64,000 nt of DNA from Planococcus donghaensis (GTDB taxonomy: Bacteria > Bacillota > Bacilli > Bacillales_A > Planococcaceae), in NCBI RefSeq assembly GCF_001687665.2, contig NZ_CP016543.2, positions 1,240,001 through 1,304,000 of the forward strand. Direction: 5' to 3'. The translations under genes were made by a program, and so were the position numbers. Positions 37,859-45,105 of the stretch are shown piece after piece; the first letter of the stretch is position 1; each line of letters opens with the position of its first letter. The notes beneath the pieces were generated by a model that did not search any database, had not been told where the DNA came from, and saw only the letters and a list, made by a program, of their open reading frames with translations.

Positions 37859-37976
37859 AAAAGCTAATGCACCCGTGTAGATTCGACGGGTATAAGGCGA
37901 AGGGGCAAAGCGGCGTTTTTGCCGCACAGCCACTTTGACTTATGACCCCGAGAATCTGGGTGCTTGAGTCTAGACA
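37859..37976 (+). repeat. Palindromic intergenic repeat, copy between rpmI and rplT
   Basis: Family copy with arms GCACCC/GGGTGC, GATTC/GAATC, TATAAG/CTTATG, AAGGGGC/GCCACTT and GCGGC/GCCGC, ending TCTAGACA. It starts one base after the rpmI stop codon, within the operon. Confidence 0.85.
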
Positions 37977-38023
37977 TGCAACAAAAAATCGAATTATTTA
38001 TATTCAGCAGGAGGTAATGTGAT

Positions 38024-38383
38024 ATGCCACGCGTAAAAGGTGGAACAGTGACGCGCCAGCGTCGTAAAAAGGTCATTAAATTAGCAAAAGGTTATTATGG
38101 TGCAAAGCACATCCTTTTCAAAGTAGCAAACCAACAGGTAATGAAGTCAGGTAACTATGCTTACCGTGACCGTCGTAACAAAAAACGTGATTTCCGTAGA
38201 CTTTGGATCACACGTATCAACGCAGCAGCTCGTATGAACGAAATTTCATACAGCCGTTTAATGCACGGATTAAAAGTTGCAGGCATCGACATCAACCGCA
38301 AAATGTTAGCTGAAATCGCTGTATCTGATGCAGCTGCATTCACAGCATTGGTTGACCAAGCGAAAAAAGCAGTAACTAAGTAA
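38024..38383 (+). CDS. rplT: 50S ribosomal protein L20
   Basis: A 119-residue basic rRNA-binding protein needed early in 50S assembly, and known repressor of its own operon. It has [50 protein letters not shown] and [28 protein letters not shown] precedes the ATG. Three further copies of the palindromic repeat follow, before the terminator. Confidence 0.97.
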   Translation: MPRVKGGTVTRQRRKKVIKLAKGYYGAKHILFKVANQQVMKSGNYAYRDRRNKKRDFRRLWITRINAAARMNEISYSRLMHGLKVAGIDINRKMLAEIAVSDAAAFTALVDQAKKAVTK

Positions 38384-38385
38384 TT

Positions 38386-38502
38386 AAAAGCGAAAGTGCC
38401 TGTTCAGATCCGACAGGCTTAAGACGGACCACCGAAGCGGCGTTTTTTGCCGCACAGGTGGGCTGACTTAAGTCCCGAGGATCTAGGCACTGCAGCTAGA
38501 TA
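38386..38502 (+). repeat. Palindromic intergenic repeat, copy after rplT
   Basis: Copy with paired arms GTGCCT/AGGCAC, GATC/GATC, CTTAAG/CTTAAG, CCACC/GGTGG and GCGGC/GCCGC, beginning AAAAGC and ending GCAGCTAGATA. First of three tandem copies. Confidence 0.88.
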
Positions 38503-38504
38503 AT

Positions 38505-38617
38505 AAAAGCGGAAATGACCGTTTTGCTCCGATAGGCATAAGATGAACTTCCCTAGTGGCTTTAGCCGCGTAGGAAGGGCAGCTTATGGCCCGAGGAGCA
38601 GGTCATTGCAGCTAGAT
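38505..38617 (+). repeat. Palindromic intergenic repeat, second tandem copy
   Basis: Arms ATGACC/GGTCAT, GCTCC/GGAGC, CATAAG/CTTATG, TTCC/GGAA and GTGGC/GCCGC. The arms differ in sequence from the preceding copy, but most changes are matched on the opposite arm. Confidence 0.88.
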
Positions 38618-38620
38618 ATT

Positions 38621-38694
38621 AAAAGCGATAGTGCCTGTTCATTGCAGTCCATAGACCTCACACAACTAGAAAGCTGCAATGCATAGGCATTTAA
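38621..38694 (+). repeat. Palindromic intergenic repeat, shortened third copy
   Basis: Begins AAAAGCGATAGTGCCTGTTC like the first copy, but the centre is replaced. GCCT/AGGC and ATTGCAG/CTGCAAT still form a hairpin. It lies directly before the operon terminator. Confidence 0.7.
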
Positions 38695-38705
38695 CGCAAC
38701 AATAA

Positions 38706-38737
38706 AAAAGACTGACGATTTTTCGTCAGTCTTTTCT
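38706..38737 (+). terminator. Intrinsic terminator of infC-rpmI-rplT
   Basis: AAAAGACTGACGA / TCGTCAGTCTTTT stem with a T loop and T-run. The right flank runs into the ribosome-binding site of the next gene. Confidence 0.88.
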
Positions 38738-38753
38738 TATGGAGGAAAATCCG

Positions 38754-39023
38754 ATGTTTTTAATTATCTTAATATATATGGCGATTTTAACAATGATGGC
38801 TTTTGTGATGATGAAAATTGATAAACACCAAGCGCAACACCGGGGACAACGAATCCCTGAAAAAAACTTGTGGACAGTTGCCATTTTTGGTGGCGGGATC
38901 GGTGCGTATCTCGGCATGATGATTTTTCGTCATAAAACCAAACACACCAATTTTCGTATAGGTTTTTTAGTGTTAGCGCTACTTGATGGTGCATTGTTAA
39001 TTTGGAGTTATCAAAATTTCTAA
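38754..39023 (+). CDS. ysdA: DUF1294 family membrane protein
   Basis: An 89-residue membrane protein with hydrophobic segments at about 1-18 (MFLIILIYMAILTMMAFVMM), 42-60 (TVAIFGGGIGAYLGMMIF) and 70-87. The loop KHQAQHRGQRIPEKNLW is typical of DUF1294, and GAYLGMMIFRHKTKH is its conserved core. The start at 38754 has GGAGG eight bases upstream, right next to the rplT terminator; an ATG five codons earlier overlaps that site. Function is unknown. The B. subtilis homologue also follows rplT. Confidence 0.85.
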   Translation: MFLIILIYMAILTMMAFVMMKIDKHQAQHRGQRIPEKNLWTVAIFGGGIGAYLGMMIFRHKTKHTNFRIGFLVLALLDGALLIWSYQNF

Positions 39024-39033
39024 ACTAAACACC

Positions 39034-39420
39034 TTAATCTTCTTGTTTCATTAATCGCTCAATTGGGTTTTTCCAGCTAATGTGCGCTTCTGGGTAGTTC
39101 ATCAAAATTTCCTTTTCAAGAAAACGGAAATCTTCTTTTGTGAAACCCTGCAATTGGTCGGGATCCGCGACCCACACAAAAATCGATACCACTTCAAAAG
39201 ATTGATCTGTCGTGCCTAAGTATTTTTCGCCTTCAAACAAGACACCACGAAGAGCGATAAAGAAGTTTTTTTGTACGTTTTTTACATCATCCAAAAAATA
39301 ATAATTTCCGGCTTCCAGTGCGGCATCCAACTTTCTTTTGGGATCCACGATATAACGGATCAATCGATAAAATAAATAGATAATTATTGCCAATACAATG
39401 AGGCGGATGAGAAAAGCCAT
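39034..39420 (-). CDS. ysdB: Sigma-W-type small protein YsdB family
   Basis: A 128-residue protein with one N-terminal transmembrane helix (FLIRLIVLAIIIYLFYRLIRYI) and a cytoplasmic domain with LDAALEAGNYYFLDDVKNVQKNFFIALRGVLFEGEKYLGT. It resembles B. subtilis YsdB, which I recall as SigW-dependent. AGGAGG precedes the ATG on the reverse strand. It converges on the ysdA homologue with ten bases between. Function is unknown. Confidence 0.82.
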   Translation of the reverse strand: MAFLIRLIVLAIIIYLFYRLIRYIVDPKRKLDAALEAGNYYFLDDVKNVQKNFFIALRGVLFEGEKYLGTTDQSFEVVSIFVWVADPDQLQGFTKEDFRFLEKEILMNYPEAHISWKNPIERLMKQED

Positions 39421-39515
39421 TTGAATTACCTCCTGTTTTACATATTTCTACTAATTAGTATACGAGTTGAAAGTAAATTGGTTTCACGATTTAATAGAAT
39501 AAAGGGGAGATTCGT

Positions 39516-40001
39516 ATGAAACTACAAAAATTGTTTAATATGCAAGAAGAACTCGATCGCTTTATCCAATCAAATCAAAATATTAATGAAGATGTATTCC
39601 GTAAAAAAGGATTGGCTTTATTAGTGGAGCTTGCAGAACTTGCGAATGAAACACGCTGCTTTAAATTTTGGAGCACGAAAGGCGCATCAGAACGCTCTGT
39701 TATTTTAGAAGAATACGTGGATTCTATCCATTTCTTGCTGTCACTCGGCATTGAGAAAAACTTGAATACGTTAGAAAGCTGGCCAGACCCAATAGCCGAA
39801 AAAGAACTGACCGAGTTATTCCTTCGCACACAACAGGCTATTCAAAAATTTCTTGAAAATTACTCGATGTCTAACTATATGGAAGTATGGAGTTGCTACG
39901 GTGGATTAGCTCGGGCACTTGAATTTAACTATGAAGACGTCTTGGAAGCATATATTCAAAAAAACAAAACCAATTACGATCGCCAACATGACGGCTATTA
40001 A
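39516..40001 (+). CDS. Dimeric dUTP diphosphatase
   Basis: A 161-residue all-alpha NTP pyrophosphatase of the dimeric dUTPase family, which hydrolyses dUTP to dUMP and keeps uracil out of DNA. The metal-binding acidic sets are visible in LVELAELANETRCFKFWS and ILEEYVDSIHFLLSLGIE, the ExxxE/ExxD pattern of the MazG-like fold. GGGGAG precedes the ATG. It is the first forward gene after the ysdB homologue and 75 bases before the M42 peptidase. It replaces the usual trimeric dUTPase; whether another exists elsewhere cannot be seen. Confidence 0.85.
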   Translation: MKLQKLFNMQEELDRFIQSNQNINEDVFRKKGLALLVELAELANETRCFKFWSTKGASERSVILEEYVDSIHFLLSLGIEKNLNTLESWPDPIAEKELTELFLRTQQAIQKFLENYSMSNYMEVWSCYGGLARALEFNYEDVLEAYIQKNKTNYDRQHDGY

Positions 40002-40076
40002 TAAACGAATGTTTTGATAATTGGTAGTTATTCCTTTATAATAAACAGGCAATGGATTATTTAGGAGGTCGAAATA

Positions 40077-41165
40077 ATGACAAAATTGGATGAAACACAA
40101 TTAATGTTAAAAGAATTGACCGACGCCAATGGCATACCGGGGAATGAACGCCAATCGCGCGAAGTAATGAAGAAATACATAGAACCATATGCTGATTCAA
40201 TTGAAACAGACGGCCTTGGAAGTTTAATCGCTAAAAAAGAAGGATTAGCTGGTGGACCAAAAATTATGGTAGCGGGTCATTTAGACGAAGTAGGCTTTAT
40301 GATTACGCAAATCGATGAAAAAGGCTTTTTAAAATTCCAACCAGTAGGCGGTTGGTGGTCACAAGTCATGTTAGCGCAACGAGTGACGATTACAACTCGT
40401 AGCGGAAAAGAAATTACGGGTGTCATTGGTTCAAAACCGCCTCACATTCTAACTCCTGAAGCACGTAAAAAACCTGTTGAAATTAAAGATATGTTTATTG
40501 ATATCGGGGCGTCTTCTCGTGAAGAAGTAAAAGAATGGGGTGTAACGCCAGGAGATATGGTCACACCTTATTTTGAATTCACAGTGATGAACAACGACAA
40601 ACTATTGATGGCAAAAGCTTGGGATAACCGCATTGGCTGTGCTATCGCAATTGACGTATTAAAAGGACTGAAAGGTGTAGAACACCCGAACGTAGTATAC
40701 GGAGTTGGCACAGTGCAAGAAGAAATTGGTTTGCGCGGGGCAAAAACTGCAACTGCTAAAATCCAACCAGATATCGGATTTGCGGTTGATGTAGGGATTG
40801 CTGGAGACACGCCAGGAATTACGAGCAAAGAATCCACTAGTAAAATGGGGGATGGCCCACAACTATTACTTTTCGATGCTTCTATGGTCTCTCATCGCGG
40901 CTTACGCGAACTTGTGGTCGATACTGCTGAAGAAGCGGGTATTCCATATCAATTTGAAACGATTGCAGCCGGTGGAACAGACGCTGGATCGATTCACTTA
41001 ACAGCGAACGGCGTTCCTGCTCTTGCAATTGGTGTAGCAACACGTTACATTCATTCGCATGCAGGCATACTGCACCGTGACGATTACGAAAACGCGGTGA
41101 AGTTAGTCATTGAAGTGATTAAAAAACTCGACAAAGACACAGTCGCACGTATTACATTCGAATAA
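40077..41165 (+). CDS. ysdC: M42 family glutamyl/leucyl aminopeptidase
   Basis: A 362-residue cytoplasmic dizinc aminopeptidase that forms large tetrahedral particles in related proteins. Metal ligands are seen in [10 protein letters not shown] (His), [15 protein letters not shown] (Asp), [11 protein letters not shown] (catalytic Glu pair), [13 protein letters not shown] (Asp) and the C-terminal [18 protein letters not shown] (His). AGGAGG precedes the ATG. It corresponds to B. subtilis ysdC by position. A strong terminator follows, immediately joined by a 21-bp-periodic array. Confidence 0.92.
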   Translation: MTKLDETQLMLKELTDANGIPGNERQSREVMKKYIEPYADSIETDGLGSLIAKKEGLAGGPKIMVAGHLDEVGFMITQIDEKGFLKFQPVGGWWSQVMLAQRVTITTRSGKEITGVIGSKPPHILTPEARKKPVEIKDMFIDIGASSREEVKEWGVTPGDMVTPYFEFTVMNNDKLLMAKAWDNRIGCAIAIDVLKGLKGVEHPNVVYGVGTVQEEIGLRGAKTATAKIQPDIGFAVDVGIAGDTPGITSKESTSKMGDGPQLLLFDASMVSHRGLRELVVDTAEEAGIPYQFETIAAGGTDAGSIHLTANGVPALAIGVATRYIHSHAGILHRDDYENAVKLVIEVIKKLDKDTVARITFE

Positions 41166-41171
41166 AATTGG

Positions 41172-41200
41172 AAAACCCCTTCGCTTCGAAGGGGTTTTTT
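41172..41200 (+). terminator. Intrinsic terminator of the M42 peptidase gene
   Basis: ACCCCTTCG / CGAAGGGGT stem with a CTT loop and a run of six T, a few bases after the stop codon. Confidence 0.92.
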
Positions 41201-41207
41201 ATGTTTT

Positions 41208-41320
41208 GCAAACAAAGTAGTATTATGCGCAAACAAAGGCTCACTTGCTGCAAACAAACACTGTGGTAGCGCAAAGAACATTGGCTATACCGCAAACAAA
41301 TCACTCAATCCCACAAATAA
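41208..41320. repeat. 21-bp-periodic GCAAACAA element, copy A
   Basis: Six motifs start at 41208, 41229, 41250, 41271, 41292 and 41313, exactly 21 bp apart. The first three and the fifth are GCAAACAAA, the fourth is GCAAAGAA, and the sixth is degenerate (ACAAATAA). The 12-base spacers are not repeated. It begins directly after a terminator T-run. The motif flanks agree with copies B and C unit by unit, so it is one defined element and not a random array. Confidence 0.9.
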
Positions 41321-41333
41321 CCAAAGATTTTTC

Positions 41334-41353
41334 GCTTTTCGCTTGCGAAAAGC
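41334..41353. other. Perfect hairpin upstream of NERD gene
   Basis: GCTTTTCGC, two-base loop, GCGAAAAGC. There is no T-run on either strand beyond the stem. It lies between copy A and the NERD promoter; its role is unknown. Confidence 0.6.
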
Positions 41354-41366
41354 ATCCAATTTGAGA

Positions 41367-41395
41367 TTTTCAGGTTTTCAAAAGAATGCTATACT
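41367..41395 (+). promoter_or_regulatory. Candidate promoter of the NERD gene
   Basis: TTTTCA, 17 bases, TATACT. The -35 is weak and the -10 is good. Confidence 0.5.
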
Positions 41396-41421
41396 CTATT
41401 TATTCTGATAGGAGGTGCTCT

Positions 41422-42384
41422 ATGCACAAAAAAGGACTCGTTTTACTCACTCAAACAGAGTCACTCGAAAGGTTATTATATCGATTGCCTGAACATCACC
41501 CGCAACGCCAATTTCTGCAAATCGAGTTGTACCGAAGTGCTGCAGGAAAGCGAGGAGAGGACAGGCTCGTACGAAAGTTAGTTGAATTTAGTCCAGATGA
41601 AAATTACCGTTTTATGCAGAATGTTTGTTTGTCGCTTGGCGATTGGAAAATCCAAATAGACGGATTATTGCTGACAGAACGTGGCGCGATTGTTATAGAG
41701 TCAAAAAACATTAGCAGCCAGCTGTATTTTGATAATCTAACAGGCGAATTCGCTCGGACCGATTTAGAAGGTGTACGTACGGTGATGGAAGATCCCACGA
41801 CTCAATTAAACAAGAATATTCGCTTTCTTACAAAATTCTTTAAAATCCACAAAATCAATTTGCCAATCAAAGGAATCGTCGTTTTCACTTCCAAACAATG
41901 TGAATTTGTTGCGAAGCCGCAAAATAACCTAGTTTGCAAAACCTATCAATTGATTGATTATTTATTCAACATACTCAACTCTTTCCCCGAAATGACTACC
42001 CAACCCCATTTGTCAAAAATCGAAAAGATTCTTCAAAAACATCAATCTCCCTATAAACGCATTCCTTTGTGTCAGTTGTATACGATCGCTTTTTCTGAGC
42101 TACGCACCGGTATTTATTGTGCTACTTGCAAAAATCATCAGATGATCAGGAAAAAACGATGCGGCTGGATATGCGAGGTGTGCCAATCGGTAGACCCACT
42201 CGCGCTGGAAATTACGGTTCAAGAATACTTTTCGCTCGTTCATACTCAATTGAGTAATAAGCAATTAAGGCAGTTTTGTAATCTAGAATCTCCATATGTA
42301 GCCTCACGTTTGTTGTCAACTTTTGATTTTGAAACGACTGGGGCATTACGCAACCGAACTTATCAATTAAAGAATAAAAACTAG
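41422..42384 (+). CDS. NERD-domain protein with C-terminal zinc ribbon
   Basis: A 320-residue protein. A nuclease-related (NERD) domain spans about residues 40-165, with GKRGED (42-47), Asp80 in QIDGLLL and the E93-S-K95 pair in IVIESKN. This is the D...ExK pattern of PD-(D/E)XK-type nucleases. A C-terminal zinc ribbon has C233, C236, C251 and C254. AGGAGG precedes the ATG at 41422; codons upstream in frame lie in the promoter. The function of NERD proteins is not established; DNA processing is the usual suggestion. The gene is an insertion relative to the conserved order and is flanked on both sides by 21-bp-periodic elements. Confidence 0.82.
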   Translation: MHKKGLVLLTQTESLERLLYRLPEHHPQRQFLQIELYRSAAGKRGEDRLVRKLVEFSPDENYRFMQNVCLSLGDWKIQIDGLLLTERGAIVIESKNISSQLYFDNLTGEFARTDLEGVRTVMEDPTTQLNKNIRFLTKFFKIHKINLPIKGIVVFTSKQCEFVAKPQNNLVCKTYQLIDYLFNILNSFPEMTTQPHLSKIEKILQKHQSPYKRIPLCQLYTIAFSELRTGIYCATCKNHQMIRKKRCGWICEVCQSVDPLALEITVQEYFSLVHTQLSNKQLRQFCNLESPYVASRLLSTFDFETTGALRNRTYQLKNKN

Positions 42385-42411
42385 CTTTTCACTCCGGTGA
42401 AAAGCTTTTTT
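42383..42411 (+). terminator. Intrinsic terminator of the NERD gene
   Basis: AGCTTTTCAC / GTGAAAAGCT stem with a TCCG loop and a run of six T. It overlaps the stop codon and leads straight into copy B. Confidence 0.9.
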
Positions 42412-42418
42412 GCGTTTT

Positions 42419-42531
42419 GCAAACAAAGTGTCGGATTGCGCAAACAAACTATCATAAGTTGCAAACAACCGGATAGATAGCGCAAACAACGGCGTTTATC
42501 CCGCAAACAAACTCACTCATCCCGCAAACAA
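42419..42531. repeat. 21-bp-periodic GCAAACAA element, copy B
   Basis: Six exact GCAAACAA motifs start at 42419, 42440, 42461, 42482, 42503 and 42524, each 21 bp apart. Unit-specific flanks (TTTT before unit 1, TGC before unit 2, AGC before unit 4, CC before units 5 and 6) match copies A and C. No frame is open through the element. Confidence 0.93.
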
Positions 42532-42613
42532 TGAAATTCTCAAATTAGAATTGATAGAGATTGCGCAATAGAGCCTATCAAGTAAGAGTAAAGACAAATT
42601 ATTTTTGCGTTTT

Positions 42614-42726
42614 GCAAACAAAGTGTCGGATTGCGCAAACAAACTAGCATAAGTTGCAAACAACAGAAAAGATAGCGCAAACAACGGCGTTTATCCCGCA
42701 AACAAACTCACTCATCCCGCAAACAA
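42614..42726. repeat. 21-bp-periodic GCAAACAA element, copy C (tandem duplicate of B)
   Basis: Six exact motifs start at 42614, 42635, 42656, 42677, 42698 and 42719. The element and its left flank (TTTTTGCGTTTTGC) repeat copy B 195 bases further on with only a few changes, mostly in the spacer after unit 3. This indicates a recent duplication. Confidence 0.93.
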
Positions 42727-42757
42727 ACAAATCCTAAATAAAAAATGTACATAATTA

Positions 42758-42786
42758 TTGACTTTATGTTAAGTATAATATACATT
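42758..42786 (+). promoter_or_regulatory. Candidate promoter of the XRE-membrane operon
   Basis: TTGACT, 17 bases, TACATT, within a very AT-rich stretch, 43 bases before the regulator start. Several overlapping -10-like boxes make the exact start uncertain. Confidence 0.55.
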
Positions 42787-42828
42787 ATGTTATATAAACC
42801 GAACATGAAAGAAGGAAGGATGAAGCAG

Positions 42829-43044
42829 ATGCTCAAAAATCGTGTAAAAGAACTCAGGGCTCGGTACGGCTTCACACAAAGTGATCTTGGCAAACAAGTA
42901 AATGTCACACGGCAAACCATTGCTTTTATTGAAAAAGGGGAATTTTCACCTTCCATTACACTTTCGTTAAAACTAGCAAAAGCGTTACAGACAAATGTAA
43001 ACGACTTATTTTGGTTAGAGGAGGACGAGGAACATGAAAAGTGA
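42829..43044 (+). CDS. Small XRE-family transcriptional regulator
   Basis: A 71-residue protein that is almost only a lambda-repressor-type helix-turn-helix: LKNRVKELRARYGFTQSDLGKQVNVTRQTIAFIEKGEFSPSITLSLKLAKALQTNVNDLFW. The start at 42829 has AAGGAAGG nine bases upstream. Several in-frame ATGs further upstream lie in the promoter. The last eleven bases overlap the following membrane-protein gene. Such regulator/membrane pairs are common in Firmicutes, where the small regulator usually represses its own operon; no signal is known here. Confidence 0.88.
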   Translation: MLKNRVKELRARYGFTQSDLGKQVNVTRQTIAFIEKGEFSPSITLSLKLAKALQTNVNDLFWLEEDEEHEK

Positions 43045-43534
43045 TTTTCGCATGCAGTATCCACTGTGGATGATGGGATTTATTGTGGTACTAGGAATGT
43101 TCTTATTTGGAGTCAGTTCTCCAACGACAACTATTGTCAATTCGGAAAGAGAGCAGAGTTTTTTGCTCGAGCTTGGACCAATCGGCGGATTGTTCGCTAT
43201 TGGAGCCGTCATCCTATACTTCCTGATGATGATTGTTTTTTATACCCAATTAAAACGTCATAACAAAAAGAATCCTTCAGAAAAAATATCAATTTTTCCA
43301 ATCCGTCCTCCTGAATATTTAGAACAAGATGAAGGGATGACACACATTACACGAAAAGCATCTCAAAAAGTATATACTTTTATGTCTTGGAGTTTGCCGC
43401 TTCTTGCAGTATTTGCAATGTTTTCACCTTTTACTCGTATTTACACCGTTTTTGCGATTTTAGTGATCGCTTTAATTCAATACGGCATTTATTACCGAGA
43501 AATTCGCAAGCATTTAAAGGAGGAAGATGAATGA
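43034..43534 (+). CDS. Four-helix membrane protein of unknown function
   Basis: A 166-residue integral membrane protein with hydrophobic segments at about 10-29, 47-68, 117-133 and 138-155 and a charged cytoplasmic loop (KRHNKKNPSEKISIFPIRPPEYLEQDEGM). I do not recognise the family with certainty; it resembles the membrane partners encoded next to small XRE regulators. GAGGACGAGG precedes the ATG inside the regulator gene. It overlaps the next gene by four bases (ATGA). Confidence 0.7.
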   Translation: MKSDFRMQYPLWMMGFIVVLGMFLFGVSSPTTTIVNSEREQSFLLELGPIGGLFAIGAVILYFLMMIVFYTQLKRHNKKNPSEKISIFPIRPPEYLEQDEGMTHITRKASQKVYTFMSWSLPLLAVFAMFSPFTRIYTVFAILVIALIQYGIYYREIRKHLKEEDE

Positions 43535-43980
43535 TTACTGAATACTTCCTAGTTTTTTTAGGAGCAGCCATTCCTTGGTTTGAAATCGCCGTAGTTATTC
43601 CGCTTGGCATCGTTTGGGGCTTGTCGCCCTTTTGGGTAATGGTTTTGGCGTTTGTCGGCAACATGGTAACAGTGCTCGCTTTGATAATTGGTTTTGACCG
43701 ATTCAAGATTTGGTACACGAAACGCCAAGAAGCAAAAGGCAAAGCAGTATCGAAAAAAAGTGAGCGCGCTAAAAAAATCTGGAATCGATATGGCTTGCCT
43801 GGTCTTGCGTTGCTTGGTCCCATTTTAATCGGCACGCATATTGCCGCGTTTATCGGGATGACACTTGGTGCAACCAAAAAGAACACGACTGTTTGGTTGA
43901 CGATCAGCATTGCTGCGTGGACGCTAGCGTTTGGACTATTAACAGCACTAGGTTTTGATTTCTTCACGGATAAAATCTAA
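43531..43980 (+). CDS. Putative small multidrug export protein (COG2426 type)
   Basis: A 149-residue membrane protein that fits the small multi-drug export family. The N-terminal segment LVFLGAAIPWFEIAVVIPLGIVWGL carries the family PWxE core, followed by a second helix (WVMVLAFVGNMVTVLALIIGF) and a basic loop (KRQEAKGKAVSKKSERAKK). A re-entrant or helical part follows (YGLPGLALLGPILIGTHIAAFIGMTLGA), then a last helix. AAGGAGG precedes the ATG, which overlaps the stop of the previous gene. Transport activity is inferred from the family name, which rests on little experiment. Confidence 0.75.
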   Translation: MITEYFLVFLGAAIPWFEIAVVIPLGIVWGLSPFWVMVLAFVGNMVTVLALIIGFDRFKIWYTKRQEAKGKAVSKKSERAKKIWNRYGLPGLALLGPILIGTHIAAFIGMTLGATKKNTTVWLTISIAAWTLAFGLLTALGFDFFTDKI

Positions 43981-44026
43981 GCTGTGCTATACTTGAGCTA
44001 TTCTGAAATAAAGGCGTGAACGTATA

Positions 44027-44794
44027 ATGAAAAGAATTGAATCAAATCAAAACTCACTCGTTAAGCATTGGAAAAAGCTTAGCACTACACGGAAAGAGCG
44101 CGATAAATTCGCGGAATTTTTAGTAGAAGGATTTCATTTAACCGAAGAAGCACTGCGTAAAAAAGATCTTGTGAAATCACTAATCGTGCGCGAAGGCGTC
44201 GACATTCCAGAAGGCTGGGATATAGAAGGCGTTGCACATTATTCGGTGACTGCTGCTGTGGCGAAAGAAATTTCGGAAACCGAGCATACGCAAGGAATTT
44301 TCGCACATTGCGCGCAACCCGAATTTACTGAAGACGAACAAAAGTCATGGACAAAGCTATTGATGATTGATGCGGTTCAAGATCCAGGCAATATCGGCAC
44401 TATGATTCGCACAGCTTCAGCGAGCGGTATTGACGCAGTGATACTTGGTAAGGGCTGCGCAGATCCGTACAACCCAAAAACGGTTCGTTCGGCACAAGGT
44501 TCGCATTTCCAGATTCCCATCGTAAAAGGGGAGTTGATGGAATGGACCGAACAAACAAAAGCGAGCGGCATTCCTATTTTCGGGACAGCGCTTCAAAACT
44601 CTACGCCGGTTCATGAAGCAAAAACGCTTGAGCAGTTTGCGTTAATTGTTGGCAATGAAGGCAGTGGGGTGGATCCGGTTCTCCTGCAACAAACCGATCA
44701 AAACTTAATGGTTCCGCTTTACGGCAGTGCAGAATCGTTAAATGTGGCAGTCGCTACAGGGATTTTATTGTATAGCTTAGTTCCGAAAAACTAA
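44027..44794 (+). CDS. SpoU/TrmH family RNA 2'-O-methyltransferase
   Basis: A 255-residue SPOUT methyltransferase that methylates ribose in rRNA or tRNA. An N-terminal substrate-binding domain (about 1-95) precedes the knotted SAM-binding domain. Motif 1 is DAVQDPGNIGTMIRTASASGID, motif 2 LIVGNEGSGVDP, and motif 3 VPLYGSAESLNVAVATGIL. It corresponds to B. subtilis ysgA, upstream of pheS. The ribosome site is weak (AGGCGTG). The exact nucleotide target is not known. Confidence 0.9.
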   Translation: MKRIESNQNSLVKHWKKLSTTRKERDKFAEFLVEGFHLTEEALRKKDLVKSLIVREGVDIPEGWDIEGVAHYSVTAAVAKEISETEHTQGIFAHCAQPEFTEDEQKSWTKLLMIDAVQDPGNIGTMIRTASASGIDAVILGKGCADPYNPKTVRSAQGSHFQIPIVKGELMEWTEQTKASGIPIFGTALQNSTPVHEAKTLEQFALIVGNEGSGVDPVLLQQTDQNLMVPLYGSAESLNVAVATGILLYSLVPKN

Positions 44795-44796
44795 GT

Positions 44797-44825
44797 TTGA
44801 TAAAACCAGAGAACTTTCGTATAAT
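44797..44825 (+). promoter_or_regulatory. SigA-type promoter of the pheST leader
   Basis: TTGATA, 17 bases, consensus TATAAT, a few bases after the methyltransferase stop codon. Confidence 0.85.
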
Positions 44826-44841
44826 GAAGAGGTAAATAAGT

Positions 44842-45085
44842 AAAAGCGAAGAACGGGAAAAGTACGTTGCGCCCTTACATCACAGAGATTCTGCACCTTG
44901 ACTGGAAGTGTGGATATGTAAACGCCTCAGAAGTTCACCCCGCGAGCTGCCCAACGGGACCAGTAGTGATACTGTAAAGATGGGCCGGTGAAGAGCCGTT
45001 ATGTAAATGAGTGATTGCTATTTTGCAATAACTAGGGTGGTACCGCGAATAATGCCTCGTCCCTTTTCTGGGATGGGGCTTTTTA
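44842..45085 (+). ncRNA. T-box leader of pheST (phenylalanine)
   Basis: A tRNA-Phe sensing antitermination leader. A TTC triplet (44934-44936) in GAAGTTCACC sits at the specifier-loop position. The T-box AGGGTGGTACCGCGAAT is at about 45034-45050. The terminator GCCTCGTCCC / GGGATGGGGC with a T-run is at 45054-45085. Uncharged tRNA-Phe is expected to favour read-through into pheS. Confidence 0.95.
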
Positions 45086-45105
45086 CTGTCTAAGGAGGAG
45101 AAAAA

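Noticed and set aside
41084..41281. Reverse-strand ORF over copy A of the periodic element with recurring LFA-type tripeptides
   Set aside because: It overlaps the end of the M42 peptidase gene and a terminator, and has no ribosome site. The recurring residues come only from the 21-bp (seven-codon) period, and the frames are closed in copies B and C.
41208..42726. CRISPR array
   Set aside because: The repeated part is only 8-9 bases with 12-13 base spacers, there are just six units per copy, and no cas genes are in the window.
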